From NCBI GenBank assembly GCA_004369085.1, contig ML210392.1, positions 1 to 38,746 of the forward strand: 38,746 nt of DNA. The letters run 5' to 3'. A program made the translations under genes and the position numbers. This document shows, piece by piece, positions 23,801 through 34,800 of this stretch (within the stretch, counting starts at the first letter, position 1; every line of letters begins with the position of its first letter). Under the pieces are notes generated by a model that saw only the letters and a list, made by a program, of their open reading frames with translations, did not search any database and was not told the origin of the DNA. This DNA comes from Coprinopsis marcescibilis (taxonomy: Eukaryota; Basidiomycota; Agaricomycetes; Agaricales; Psathyrellaceae).

Positions 23801-24234
23801 TATCAGTGTCACGCTGTAGCGGACCATCGCCTCCGACTAGATTAGATGGAGGTTGTGGCTGTGTCTACACGTTCCGCCGCAACTGAACTGCCCATCACCT
23901 TGCCCAAGGACGCGATGCTGAGGCAGCCCAGCACTGAACAGGCAAGCCGCCTGTGCCCGTGCCTGGAGTGTCCCCACGAACTACCCCAACGTTAAATCTT
24001 AAACAGGGACGTAAGAAATTTTTGGTGCGGTGGGCTGCGTGGCAAATGCCTACTTGGGCAATGCCCCAATTGGTAGTTGGTTTTCCGTGCTTACTTAACG
24101 TCTTGACCATGAACGACATTCACTGCGCACATCATCAATCATCCCCTGCGTGACCGTCACTGGCCGTAAAGTTACATACGCTTTAGTAAACAACCAACTG
24201 CTGGCGAACACGGTAAATAACTTCTGTCGATGCA
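20876..24234. other. Long stretch with ambiguous coding traces
   Basis: No gene could be built with consistent splice sites. Some minus-strand frames look partly coding: 21605-22270 (for example ARRFELENEIWGPVDVEEKA, followed by a Cys pair) and 22435-22911 with a hydrophobic VFAVTIGIFSVSESFVILLGW segment. They are interrupted by frame changes and an A13 run near 22530, and the opposite strand is also open. The most likely reading is eroded gene or transposon sequence. About 23000-24200 holds only short frames. Confidence 0.35.
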
Positions 24235-25734
24235 ATGATTCCACTGGCCAAAAATTTGACTGTCTCTTCTAGGGACCAGATGACTCCATACCACCTCACG
24301 GCTGTGCATCGAAACACAGACTCTGAGGCAGGCATAGAAACATTGCAAAACCGCCTTTCCCATCTACTAAAAAAAAGAAACAGACTGGAAGGATACCTAT
24401 CGAACGCTCTCAAGAATGTTGCCATGTGTACCTCACTCCTTGCGCCTATCAGACGCTTGACCGACGACAACCTAATCCGAATCTTCACCCTTGTCTGCAC
24501 TCCGGACGTCATCGACGTCTCTACCCTTGCCCACGCAAGAACACCGAAGATACTCACAATCGCAGCCGTCTGCAAACACTGGAGAGTCATTGTACTGTCA
24601 TTCGACCATCTGTGGAACATACCCATCGACTTGACCTTTAGATTACAAGACTTCCTTTCCATACCGGGTCCTGTTGTCCTAGCCAATCGCTTGGATGCCC
24701 TCCTCAGCTCACTGAAGCGGATACCAGTCCGCTTCACGATGCAAACCGAGCTTATCTCCTGTCCATGGTTTCAGCAGCCATTCTTTAGCTTGCTGAACAT
24801 GCACTCGTCGAGGTGGAAGGAGGTTTCTTTCGGACCAGGGGTTACTTTTCTAGAAGCGCAGCACTTTCAGCTCGACAACATGACCAATTTGGTCCTAAAC
24901 CGCAACTTATTCCGCCAACGAGTTGCGATTATTTCCCCCAAGTTGGCGTCCGTCACCATTATCGACGTCAAGAAATTCGGTCCCTTCGCGGCGATACGAT
25001 GGTCCGACCTCACCACTCTGACGATGTTTTACGAGAAGGAATTAGTGACCATGCGCGAGCTCGTATGGCTGCTTCGCGTATGCGTAAATCTCACCTACCT
25101 CGAACTCGCTGTCTGGGTATCCGAGAGGAACTTTCAACCAACGGATCTTTTTTTATCCAACCTGACACATCTTCGCCTAGCCGACTACGACAACACCCTA
25201 TACGACTCAGACATATTCAATTGGTTGAAAATGCCTTCGGTGGAAGAAATCCAAATCACTTTTTTTTGTCCGACCTCACCACCTACTACCGTCAACAACC
25301 AAATATCCCACCTGGCGAAGTTCTGTCACAAGCACGCATCTCTCGCACGGATCACCCTTTTTGTGTGTCTCCATACACGCGCGGACATATCCAAGATATA
25401 CGAACATCAAGTGGACGTGTACGAAGTGAATACGAACGCGACGCTACGGAAGTGTGACATGAATCTCGCCAATTCAGATGTAAAGGGAAGGTATTCTCAG
25501 ACCCTCCCCACTCTCCTCCAACAGATACCAAGATGGACTTCAACCGATTTGACCCTTATCCCATCATCTCAATTCCTTCACCAATTTTTTAATCGGATGC
25601 CTTATGATACGTTTCCAGTCGATATGTGCATGTTCGTAGACCATGATCTTGTCTTAGGGGTATTGGAAGTCCTTCAAGGGTTTGTGGCTCATTGCGATGG
25701 AAGTCTACTGATACGTTCCTATATTGCGTACTAA
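24235..25734 (+). CDS. F-box protein, paralogue of the one at 14869-16483
   Basis: Intronless, 499 residues, ATG at 24235. A coiled-coil-prone N-terminus (LQNRLSHLLKKRNRLEGYL) precedes an F-box with APIRRLTDDNLIRIFTLVC and AAVCKHWRVIVLSFDHLW. The leucine-rich C-terminal region contains LTHLRLADYDNTLYDSDIFNW, which aligns with LTKLRIVDYDNVLFDSGLFEW of the paralogue, and LIPSSQFLHQFFNRMPYD, which aligns with LSPSQFFQHMFSQVPFN. Expected role: substrate receptor of an SCF ubiquitin ligase; target unknown. The two copies lie about 8 kb apart in opposite orientation and are strongly diverged, so the duplication is old. The single-intron structure of the other copy is absent here. Confidence 0.85.
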   Translation: MIPLAKNLTVSSRDQMTPYHLTAVHRNTDSEAGIETLQNRLSHLLKKRNRLEGYLSNALKNVAMCTSLLAPIRRLTDDNLIRIFTLVCTPDVIDVSTLAHARTPKILTIAAVCKHWRVIVLSFDHLWNIPIDLTFRLQDFLSIPGPVVLANRLDALLSSLKRIPVRFTMQTELISCPWFQQPFFSLLNMHSSRWKEVSFGPGVTFLEAQHFQLDNMTNLVLNRNLFRQRVAIISPKLASVTIIDVKKFGPFAAIRWSDLTTLTMFYEKELVTMRELVWLLRVCVNLTYLELAVWVSERNFQPTDLFLSNLTHLRLADYDNTLYDSDIFNWLKMPSVEEIQITFFCPTSPPTTVNNQISHLAKFCHKHASLARITLFVCLHTRADISKIYEHQVDVYEVNTNATLRKCDMNLANSDVKGRYSQTLPTLLQQIPRWTSTDLTLIPSSQFLHQFFNRMPYDTFPVDMCMFVDHDLVLGVLEVLQGFVAHCDGSLLIRSYIAY

Positions 25735-26970
25735 TTCAATTATACATTATTTACTCTAACACTTTTGCCCGAGCTAGTGAGGCGGCCTCCAGTACTTTTG
25801 ATACAATTCCTGGTGAATAACAACTTGACCTGCTGCTTGTGTTTCTGCTCAAACAAAGCTGCCTCGGCCTCGATCATTGGTGATTAGAGGCACACTATCA
25901 ACCCTGTCATCAGTTCTCCCCGACACCTTGGGGCTAAATCTCCCATATGTTGGCCTACTGGGAGAGAATGAGAATGGAGCAGAAGTCCACAAAATGCGAC
26001 TACACATGAGTGCTCACATGTCGTTCCCCCGCTCGGATTCAGTTACGGACACCCAGACAGTTAGATTTGACCGTGCGCACAGTCAAATGGTTGGCAGATG
26101 GCCAAACGTGCCCAGAATGAGAAGTAAGCCAACTGCAACATAGTCGAAAAATGAGGAACACAGATAAGTGAAGTAGACTCTAGCTCTACTATACATCATA
26201 CCAGCCGTAATATATTTCACCGCTTTGCCTTTCTAAAGATAAAGAGCGAAGGTGAGAGCCGAGAATATCAAGACTCGCCGGTTAGAACCAGTCGAGTGGG
26301 GTGCGGGGGCCGGGAACCCAGACGCACTGGGGGAAGGAGGTCTGTGCACAGCGACAAGAGGCCACCAGAAAACCTAGACGCTGGTTCAAAATGTCCGGAG
26401 ATCAGGATGTACGCTATAGAGTACCGAGCCAGCCAACCATGCCAAACATTAAAGGAAGAGGCGGGTAGGAAAAGAAAAGGCTGCACACGACGGACGGACC
26501 GTGACAACAGTGGAAACGATGACAGGAGCGATAGGGATCCTAACACGTCCGGACGCGTCGGATAACATTTGAGATTCCAATCCTAAATACCATGGCAGCC
26601 CCGGGCCGACACGTCTCTCTGCAGCCGATCCTCCGATGGGCAATTCGTTCCATGTCTCTTATCACCCATTGTTACGTACTACAGTGACCTCGCTGGCCTT
26701 GATGTGACATTATATCGTTCACCTGGCCACCGAGCATAAATCCAAACCAGCATCATATGGAATAGAGCGCGATGGGCATCGACAACGAGCACAGCGTGAA
26801 CACTGTACATACCGATACATACAGAATCATATCTTACTATCGAACGGAATCATACTTGTATCATGAAAGGTGAGTGAAAATAAGAACCGCTTCGAAACCA
26901 AATTGTCAGCATGTTTTCGTGGATCAAGTCGCATACGAAGAAGCAAAACGCGTCGTCTCATCACATCCTC
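25735..26970. other. Intergenic stretch, nothing supported
   Basis: Only short open frames are present; those at 26268-26643 sit in a moderately GC-rich patch and lie opposite each other on both strands. No domain, repeat or exon chain was found. Confidence 0.45.
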
Positions 26971-28617
26971 TCATATCCACGCTTTTTGGACACTGCAAAC
27001 CACCTTGTTCACGCAATTCGATTCTTCATCTTTGCTAGCCAATGTAAAGGGATGGTTGCCTACATTTGCACAATTAACCGTGGTTAAAGTGATAAATGCA
27101 ATTACGCACTCGACAAACCGGGACCATACACTCCTTTGAGGCATAATTACTTCTTCTCCCATTGCGAAACCAGCATCCGGACTTCCCGCCATAGGAGACA
27201 GGGCCGCAAGTCCTTGGCCTTCGAAGGAGTCGATTGTATCAACGGGTCGTCGACTTTTGAACGGTTCGTCGACGGTGTTGCCTTGTAACCCGTCCAGAAA
27301 GCCACATAGGGAGGGTGAGCTAGTACTTTCACGTAACTGGGCCAGGAGAGAATCGATGGCATCAACTGCTCCTACTCCCATTGGATCTGACAAAAACAGA
27401 CGTCAGTATATGACATATAATGGTTAAAATGCCGGACATCTACTTGTTGGACGACTATCAGGCACCAGAGTAGAAAGAGATTGACCGCCTAAATCATGAC
27501 CACTCAATTTTTCTGTCAGATCAACCTTGGCGTAAGCTAACGCACCTTGAGCAATAGAAGTTGCGTGAGATGGCAACAATTGAGCTGGACTGTTAGTCCA
27601 CGTTGTCATGCCAGGATGACTATAACTTGCATGGAATTTTTCAGTCAACTCGCCGGTATCCGTGCCACTCGTCGAAGAACTAAAAGGATCCGTGAAAATC
27701 CCGAAAAGGCTCGACATATCTGTGGATTGTGCTGTAAGTCCAACCGAATCAAGGCCTCCAAGAATGGTCGATGCCGACGTGGATGGACGCCGCGGAGAGT
27801 TGTCGTACGCTCCAACGATTGTGTTATGATCCGGGTGAGAAGATTGAGCGAGATTAGCCCAAAGGTTAGCGAAAACTACCCCATCGAAAGCGTTGTTTTG
27901 ATCTTTCGTGGCATCCTTTTCCGATGCGGCGCTAGGTGCGGCCGAGAACGACGAATGCTTGCCGATATCCGTAGATTCTTCCGATTCTTCATCATTCCGT
28001 TCGTGTGCATCGATTGAAGATTTGTGCTTGTCTTGACTGACTGAAGGCGTATCCTTGCTTTTTTCTCAAACGTGCGCTAGTTAGAGCTTGGGATCCCCCC
28101 CCCCTATGTAAACGAAAGGAATACCTAGTTGCTTGGCGAACCCTGTTTCGATCATATCCCGGACACCGAAGTATCGAGGATCCACTGGAACTGATACACC
28201 CTTGTCCCATTTGCACTAAACTCCAACGATTAAGCGGTAGCTAATTCCTTTGAACGTAAAGAACTCACGCTTGCTGACATGTTGTACATTGAACAGAGCG
28301 AACATATGTCATTGTCCTCAGACTGAGGACCAGGGCACTAAAACATTGGTGCTTAGCGAGGAATAAACAAGCATTCCACTTGACTAACAGGCAAACAGTA
28401 GGTCTTGCAGTTCGTACACATCGACTCCAAGCGGTTGGTGACGTTTTTCAACAGAAGCGAGTGCACGTAGTTTTCATGCCTATCATTTTGATCGACAGTT
28501 GCTGCATTGAGAGGAGTGAAGTCTGAACTGCTAGAAATCAAAACCGAGCCAGTGCACGTAAAGGATCGACAAAACTCACTCAGGTATATTCCGAGGCGTG
28601 TAATCCACCGAAGGCAT
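26971..28617 (-). CDS. Six-exon Cys-rich protein of unknown function
   Basis: Not recognised. Exons 28580-28617, 28389-28527, 28269-28337, 28125-28215, 27444-28064 and 26971-27386 agree in phase at every junction, with introns of 51-60 bp, and give 457 residues. After a short N-terminus a compact Cys-rich block spans exons 2 to 4: CTNCKTYCLP, then ICSLCSMY, then CKWDKG. The order CxxC, C, C, CxxC, C followed by Trp suggests a small metal-binding module, possibly zinc; this is inference. The remainder is acidic, Ser/Thr-rich and low in complexity (EESEESTDIGKHSS), as in disordered regulatory proteins, and ends with a hydrophobic FVECVIAFITLTTVNCANV segment. The start at 28617 is chosen because no acceptor allows this frame to extend upstream. 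Confidence 0.7.
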
Positions 28618-28685
28618 AGGTGACGAGACGGAAGGGTATCAACGTTGAGCAAGTATGACGATGTCGATAGATGCGCTGAAAGGTG

Positions 28686-29311
28686 CTATGTGATCGAAGG
28701 TACTCCGTACCTTTGTGTGAGAGCCAATTTGATCAATAAGTCCTGCACACTCTCGCTATAAATAACCATTCTGTTCGTCAGGTGGAAACCCGGGTTCGTT
28801 GGAGCCAACCCACTTATCAAGTGACAGGCCCGTATTGTCTCATTACGATCCAAATCAAGAGGTGGCAGATCCATCGATCTTGGAACATGTTCCCACGGAG
28901 AGTCCCCCATATATGGGAATCTGCGTGTCGTGCTTGGCACGGGCTTCGACTGCACACTCGAGCGAGCGAAAGTCGACCAGAATTCTTCAGCTCTTCGCTA
29001 TGTCCTTCAGAACCTTCTCTTAAGCTAGTGAAAAGATAGACCTTGACTTCATGGCCCTGATAAACCCTGTTGTTTCCGCAGGTTGGTCTCTGCTTCCTGA
29101 CCTGCCGAGAAATGCCGCTCGTCGGGATGTTCCGATCACCATCACTCACGGTCAGATCCAGTTCCACTCCTGGCCGATTTGCCACCTGATCCAAATCTAA
29201 AAGAGATATAGAGGTCCTGAATTGAGCCAGTGGAGTAGTCCGTGGGGACACTTCAGGCATGGACACAGCTGACTGGCCGCGTCTTGGAGCTACCGTGATG
29301 GGCAGAGGCAA
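28686..29311 (-). CDS. Unknown protein just upstream of the Cys-rich gene
   Basis: Two exons, 29042-29311 and 28686-28997, joined over a 44-bp intron (28998-29041, GTCTAT to CATAG), give 193 residues. The first part carries SISLLDLDQVANRPGVELDLT, the second PWEHVPRSMDLPPLDLDRNE. The donor is not typical, so the junction is uncertain; without it the two frames look like a frameshifted pair. The stop lies only 68 bp from the start of the next gene on the same strand, which is tight for this genome. The two may be one gene with a missed exon, although no in-frame splice between them was found. Confidence 0.4.
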
Positions 29312-32184
29312 AGAGTGTCTGTTCCAAGCGCGGCGGAGCGCACTATCATCATAGCGACCAGGTGTTACGCCTACACGCTCGTTCTAATCTAATTGGGCAT
29401 GATGTAGGCCCTGGCGGTTGCTGGAAGCGTGACGAGGAAAGGGCCAGTTACCAGTAGGACACTGACAGTCAAAAGGCATCCACGGCAACTTGCGTTCGTC
29501 ATGTGGTTTATGCCCATCCGGAGGCCTCTCCTTTCGTCGTCCGAACAAGGATCAATATACTCATTTCACCGTCTGCTTTTCGCGGCGCAGCCCTCTATTG
29601 AACCGATCCGCAGCTCCTAGTGCAGTGCACAGGAGTTTCTTCGCATTGTTACCCAAGATTCGCCGTCCTGCTCGACTTCGATCGGTATGTCATGGACAAT
29701 AGACAAGCCGTGAGGCAACAGACTGGTTCCACTAAACGTGTACAACCTCAGTACGATGCTCGCCTATGCTTCTTTGACGGCTCATCAGGCAATCGTTGCG
29801 ACTCCCCGCGTTCATTCTTTCGTCTCGACTCTTTTGGTGGACGCAACGAATGACATACAATACTTAGGTGCCAGCTTTCCATGGTAAAGCATACCCAGTC
29901 TCTACGGAGAATCAACTACACCACAGGACATTCCTGCCGTCTTCCAGGCTCAAATTTCCTCATCGGCATTCACCCATATTCGCTTGTGGCTACAGAAAAA
30001 ACGAAGTTGTAGAATCCACAGGCGTAGCAGGGTTGCTGAAAAGCGATTGGCATCGTGTCTGTGCAGTATTCAAGGCATATCAGTTGCCAATCGTTCGCTG
30101 CGAAGACGTGGGCTAACATTGCACCCTTAACAAGACACAAAATAACACCCGACGTGGTTGAGTCCCAACCCTATAGACCCGAATTCGACACCATGAAGTA
30201 CTTCCTGTACTTAGGAAAGCACTCGTTGCGCCGTAGCATCGAAGACGAGTAATGTCCGTCATCGAGTAAAAAACTCGTAACCCTAATCCTTCAAAGATGT
30301 CGACATCACAGTATCCATCCTCAATTCTGGGAAACGGCTATGTGATGTAGCGTTGACGACGAACGACGTGGATGTGCTGCTAAGACGAAGCTTCGTATAC
30401 ACATACAGAGCGGTTAGAGGAAAATGGCGAGTATGCATATCGAGACGGGTCGTTGCGTAAGTTCTGATACCAAAAATATAACATGTACAACAGACACAGT
30501 GACTCGTTGTCAGACACTGCTTCTGAGGGTGGGGGCAAAACCCAAGGTTCCATCACCGGAGCATCCGAAAAGAAGCGAGAAGTCGAGGAGTGGTCCAACG
30601 CGAGACCGCTCTGACGGAGGGGAACGGGGAGGATAGGTGGCAGGGATCCTGCGGCTTGAGCATAGCCTGGGCATACCTGCCATCCTGTATCCAATGGGAA
30701 AGTGACACAGGGCGGCGAGACACACCTCAAACTTCGCTAGTGTCAAAGGGAGGTGGCTGGATCGACAAATGAGTAAGTGTTGCGCGCAAAGTCCCAAGCA
30801 TAAACGAAAACGGGAAAGGACAGAAGCAGCTGAGCGTCCAGCAGTGCCCGTCCTCCTGTGAGAACTCTGGACAGTTCGAAGCGATCGAGGATCGTCGTCT
30901 GTCAGAACCTGGTCGAATATCCTGAAAGGAGGGCTGAAAAACGGAATACCGGCTGCTTACAGCGCCCTGGCTCGTCCCTGCGACTTGTGCCTCGTCTACG
31001 CGAGAGCAGCTATTTATTGATAGGACCTCCCCGATGTAATTCAATCTACAAAACTTGTCCTAACCAACAAATTCACTCAACGGGAATGAAGCTGTCTGTG
31101 AAGTGGTAGGAGGGCCATATCTCCTGTGTCTATGCGTCTTAAAGGTGTGTCATCAAGGGTCGCTCTATAGGAAGATATGAACCAGCGTATTCTACCCTAC
31201 AGTGCCGAGAAATAGCCAAAACAACGCGTTTGCGACAAAATCGGAGGCTCAGTCCTCGACGCTTCTGATGACTTCGACGTCGCGATCTCTCTACGATATT
31301 CTGAGTGGTTAATGTGGGATGTAACATTGAAGGTAAGCGTCGGAGATAGGCAATACATACATGGTGTTGACACGAAGCGACATGGTGTAGAGCTGTCTAC
31401 TCAACTTGATCTACAGGATATTCCAGCCGTTTTCAATCTACATTGCGATTTCCGACGTCACTGATAGAGAGAGAGACGCACGTCGCCTTCCCCTCGGCGT
31501 CAATTTACTCTAGCTCTCACAGCTAAGCATCTGTTTGACTAATTCAACTAAGCGTTCTGCACTGGTCTCTCCATCAGAAATCGGCAGGATAATCACCTTC
31601 ATCAACACGTTCTTGTTGACATTCCTAGCAATCCCAATGAGAGAGAAGAGGAATCTCCGGCAGGAACTGCCCCCTCCCTAACATTCGCTTCGCCATGGCT
31701 TCGGGTCCACTTTAATTACGTCGACAATTTTGGTCTCCACTCTTTCACTTATGTCACTCTGGGCTGAATCCATCAAGTAGGAAATGAGTAGACCTTCGTC
31801 ACCCAGTAGCTACCTGAAAACTAAGATAGCCTCATGTCTGCGTTCCAGCGTTGTCCGACAGAGCAGAAGGTGCATTAACATAGCGTGATAATTAGATGCG
31901 GCACCAGAAAGATAATATTCAGGGATAATATATCCTATTTGTAGCATATCCAAGTCATCAAAGCTAGTCACTATATACAAAATGAACGTTCACTATCGTC
32001 ATGGATCGTAGCAGAGAAATTGGAGACAGATAACGGTGGGGCATAAAATTGGAGCAATGCAACTCTCGAAGTGACTCTTCTAGGAATTCCGGAATATCCG
32101 AGTTAGTTAAACAGTGATAAGTCAGTTTAACCACTCACTGCGATCCCGCAAATCGTAATACTAGATGACAATATCATCTATCAC
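29312..32184. other. Gene-poor stretch
   Basis: No exon chain was supported. Several frames of 60-116 codons occur on both strands, none with a domain; the minus-strand frame 30380-30730 is the longest. About 31330-32180 is AT-rich and has only very short frames, with a short (GA)n run near 31465. Confidence 0.4.
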
Positions 32185-33219
32185 CTATGAAGTAGGGTTG
32201 ATGGCACCAATCTTGCCTTTCCGTGTACGCCGAATGGGGCGTCGAGGAACATGTGTCGATGACTCGGTGTTTTTCGTAAACCTCACCTTCTTGTAAACGG
32301 GAACGGATGCGAGAGTAGGAGAGACGGGAGAAAGAGATGCAACCACTGCATCGTTGACGCTGTTGTTGGAATTGTTGGCCTCCGATGCAGAAATAAGAGT
32401 TCCAGCGTCATCACATTTCCTGGGCCGTTTTTGCTTTCTCGCATGGATCTCGACGCCTTCGACAACGGTGTGATCCTTCGACACGGTGACTGAGTCGTTA
32501 ACGAGAGCATCATAGTCTTGGACCTCAAAGAATTTGTCTGAACAATGGTAAAAATAGGGAAAGCATGAGTAATGGACGCCTGACAGTAACGAATTCCGCA
32601 CCATGGGTCTGAGGTGAGACGCTAGAATCCAAGAGTACCTCGGCGAATATTTTTGGCGACACCTCTAGCTGCGAGCAGACAGGTATGTTGCGGTCGGCAA
32701 GCGTAAGCTCAGCGTTTAGATTCGACGTGGAAGAATAATTGACGGGAGTGACAGCAGCGATAGAGTTGGTGGCTGTGGTACCCATAGTCGAAGTAGTGCT
32801 CGGAGCCAAGATATCTTCCAATGTCTTCAGAACAGCTGTTTGGGTAGATTTTGGTCCTAATGCCAGTTTGGATTTCTTGGCCTAAACCGATGTCAAAAAT
32901 GAACGAAACAGAGAAAACTAGGATTGCAATTACCGTGGAAGTAACACGAGCAGTTCTACCGTTTGACTTGTGACTCGTGTAACTTGCCTGATTTATCGTA
33001 GACGCGACACCATCTGACGATACCAGTTAGAGCTATCCTGAAAGTGACGAGTCCTTTAGTCAACGTACTTGGCGTTAAATTGCACTCCATATGCGTAGAG
33101 TGAACGTCTTCAGTGGACATGTTCTGTGAGAGATAAATAGTGATTTTTTGAAACCGATGAGGGTTCAAGCAAAGGGATGAAAGCTCGCTGATATCTATCG
33201 CTGTCAATATTTGGGCCAT
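32185..33219 (-). CDS. Four-exon unknown protein with Arg/Lys-rich tail
   Basis: Not recognised. Exons 33069-33219, 32934-33013, 32602-32881 and 32185-32537 agree in phase over introns of 55, 52 and 64 bp and give 287 residues. The chain begins MAQILTAIDISELSSLC and passes through a Ser/Thr-rich middle that includes a basic AKKSKLALGPKS stretch, then TVLEDILA-like and KFFEVQDYDALVND segments. It ends with several basic clusters (RKQKRPRK, VYKKVRFTK, RRPIRRTRKGK), consistent with nuclear import or nucleic-acid binding by composition only. No typical folded domain is visible. It may be a regulatory protein specific to this lineage. Confidence 0.66.
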
Positions 33220-33844
33220 TTATCGTATTTCGCAATTTTCGGCAAACACATGTAGAACCGATTGGTGCTCTGTACTCCGAAGAGTGCCTCTGATGTGGAA
33301 TGGTTTAGAGCACTACGCATCGTAAGCCACTTAGTGGAACTCACTAGAGTGTTTAACCGCTACTAGCAAGAGCACGACTCGTCACCAACCTCGTGGAGTT
33401 ACCGAATTTGCTCAGCTCCTTCATCGACATCTGCCTCGGAGTATGTGAACGCACACATCGCTAGACATGCAATACAAACAGATCAGATCCAGTGTTTGGA
33501 AATGGGACAAACAAAAGACTGGCAAAATCGGTCACAGTGACGCGTGACGCGTGACGTGGTAACGTCCTTTAAACCAGACGCGCTGCACCCCCGCGTCACA
33601 CTGAAATGACATCATCAACCAACATGATGGCCCGAGTATCTCCGAGTATGCATAGACTCGCAAGCCAGTCGGTTCGGTCCCCCTTTGTCTCTATTGTGTC
33701 TTTGATGCTAAAATTTGAACGTTTTAAGGGCGACTTTCGACGGCATTTTCATAACCAATGTTTGGTTGCCTGGAGGCCCTTGAGAAAAGGCACTTGAACA
33801 GCAGATTTTGAGGCGTCGCGCCTGACTCAAAAACATACATTTTC
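33220..33844. other. Intergenic stretch with a short GTGACGC tandem repeat
   Basis: At 33537-33559 the heptamer GTGACGC/GTGACGT occurs three times in tandem. The related GTGACGCGTGACG recurs at 33993-34005 inside the decayed gene downstream. No gene is supported here. Confidence 0.5.
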
Positions 33845-34800
33845 TATTTTAACCATAACCATGACCTTGTGAGCTCCCAGATGTTCGATAATGCGACAGA
33901 TTGTTTGAAAAATTGGGTTGCTGCAATTTCGCAGGGATAGAAGCTGGTGGATAGGGTGCATAGTGTCCCGGATATGCGACGGGAACTGCGTAGTGACGCG
34001 TGACGGGTAATAATATGTAGACCGCCGGAAGTAAGCGGAATGTTGAGGCAATGCTGCTGAGGAGTCAGTGTGGCAGGTTGTTGATACACGACTGAGTGCC
34101 GGTGTCCGAAAAATTGTGGCGTTGGCCCAGGTGTTGGATAGGCGTGTACGGGAATAACCTGCGCTTGCGGTGTTGTATGTTGCCAGTTTTGTGTGATGTG
34201 TTGGGTCTTTCTCGTGTTTCAATGGGTGCGCGAAGGCCCCGGTGTTTCTGGATATTGTTGTTGGGAAGGCCATGTTGACGTCGATGATGATGCTGATGTA
34301 TTAATAGCCATGGGAAGCTGCGGCGGGCCCGGGTAAACTACCGTTTTGACTCGTGTTGCTTTCGTCCGCTTAAGTAACTTCATCGCGCTCCTTGCGCTTT
34401 CGACTCAGCGATCTAGACAGTTGTTCCAAACAAGGTTTCCGCAGCAAGGCTGCATGGGCTTGATGTGAGTTGCTGGCTGGAGCCGAAACTTCGGAGCGCT
34501 TTGCTGAATTCAAACGCACCCAAAGCTCGTCATCGTATGTCGAATACCACAATCACTGGTGAACAATGGCGTTTTCGAACGCTTGTTGATCTTTAACGCT
34601 GCCAATAGATGCAGGAAAGTCGACGAGGAGATCTGCAAGAATAACCGAAGCGTCAAACACAGCACAAACGAAGTCGCGCTTGTGAATGACCATCCGCCAC
34701 TCCTTCAGCTGTTCGCGAATATGGGCTGAAATCGCTTCCTTCGAGGCACCTTTACTCGATATCTTTGGGGGCAACTGCCCAGGGGCGAGTTCTGTTCAGC
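33845..34800 (-). pseudogene. Decayed gene, origin uncertain
   Basis: Reading from 34800 downward, one frame gives a coherent helical stretch (LPPKISSKGASKEAISAHIR, then LKEWRMVIHKRDFVCAVFD). It meets a TGA at 34553-34555 just before LWYSTYDDELWVRLNS, which continues in the same frame; a TGG-to-TGA change would explain it. A further stop lies at 34370-34372. Beyond it a Gln/Pro-rich part appears in changing frames (PSQQQYPETPGPSR, then PTPGPTPQFFGHRHS, then YAPYPPASIPAKLQQ). The pattern is that of a once longer protein broken by several lesions. Composition suggests a gag-like or transposon-linked protein, but I cannot name the family. Confidence 0.4.

Noticed and set aside
27547..28017. 156-codon plus-strand frame
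   Set aside because: It is antisense to the fifth exon of the well-supported six-exon gene and is very Arg/Cys-rich, as shadow frames often are.
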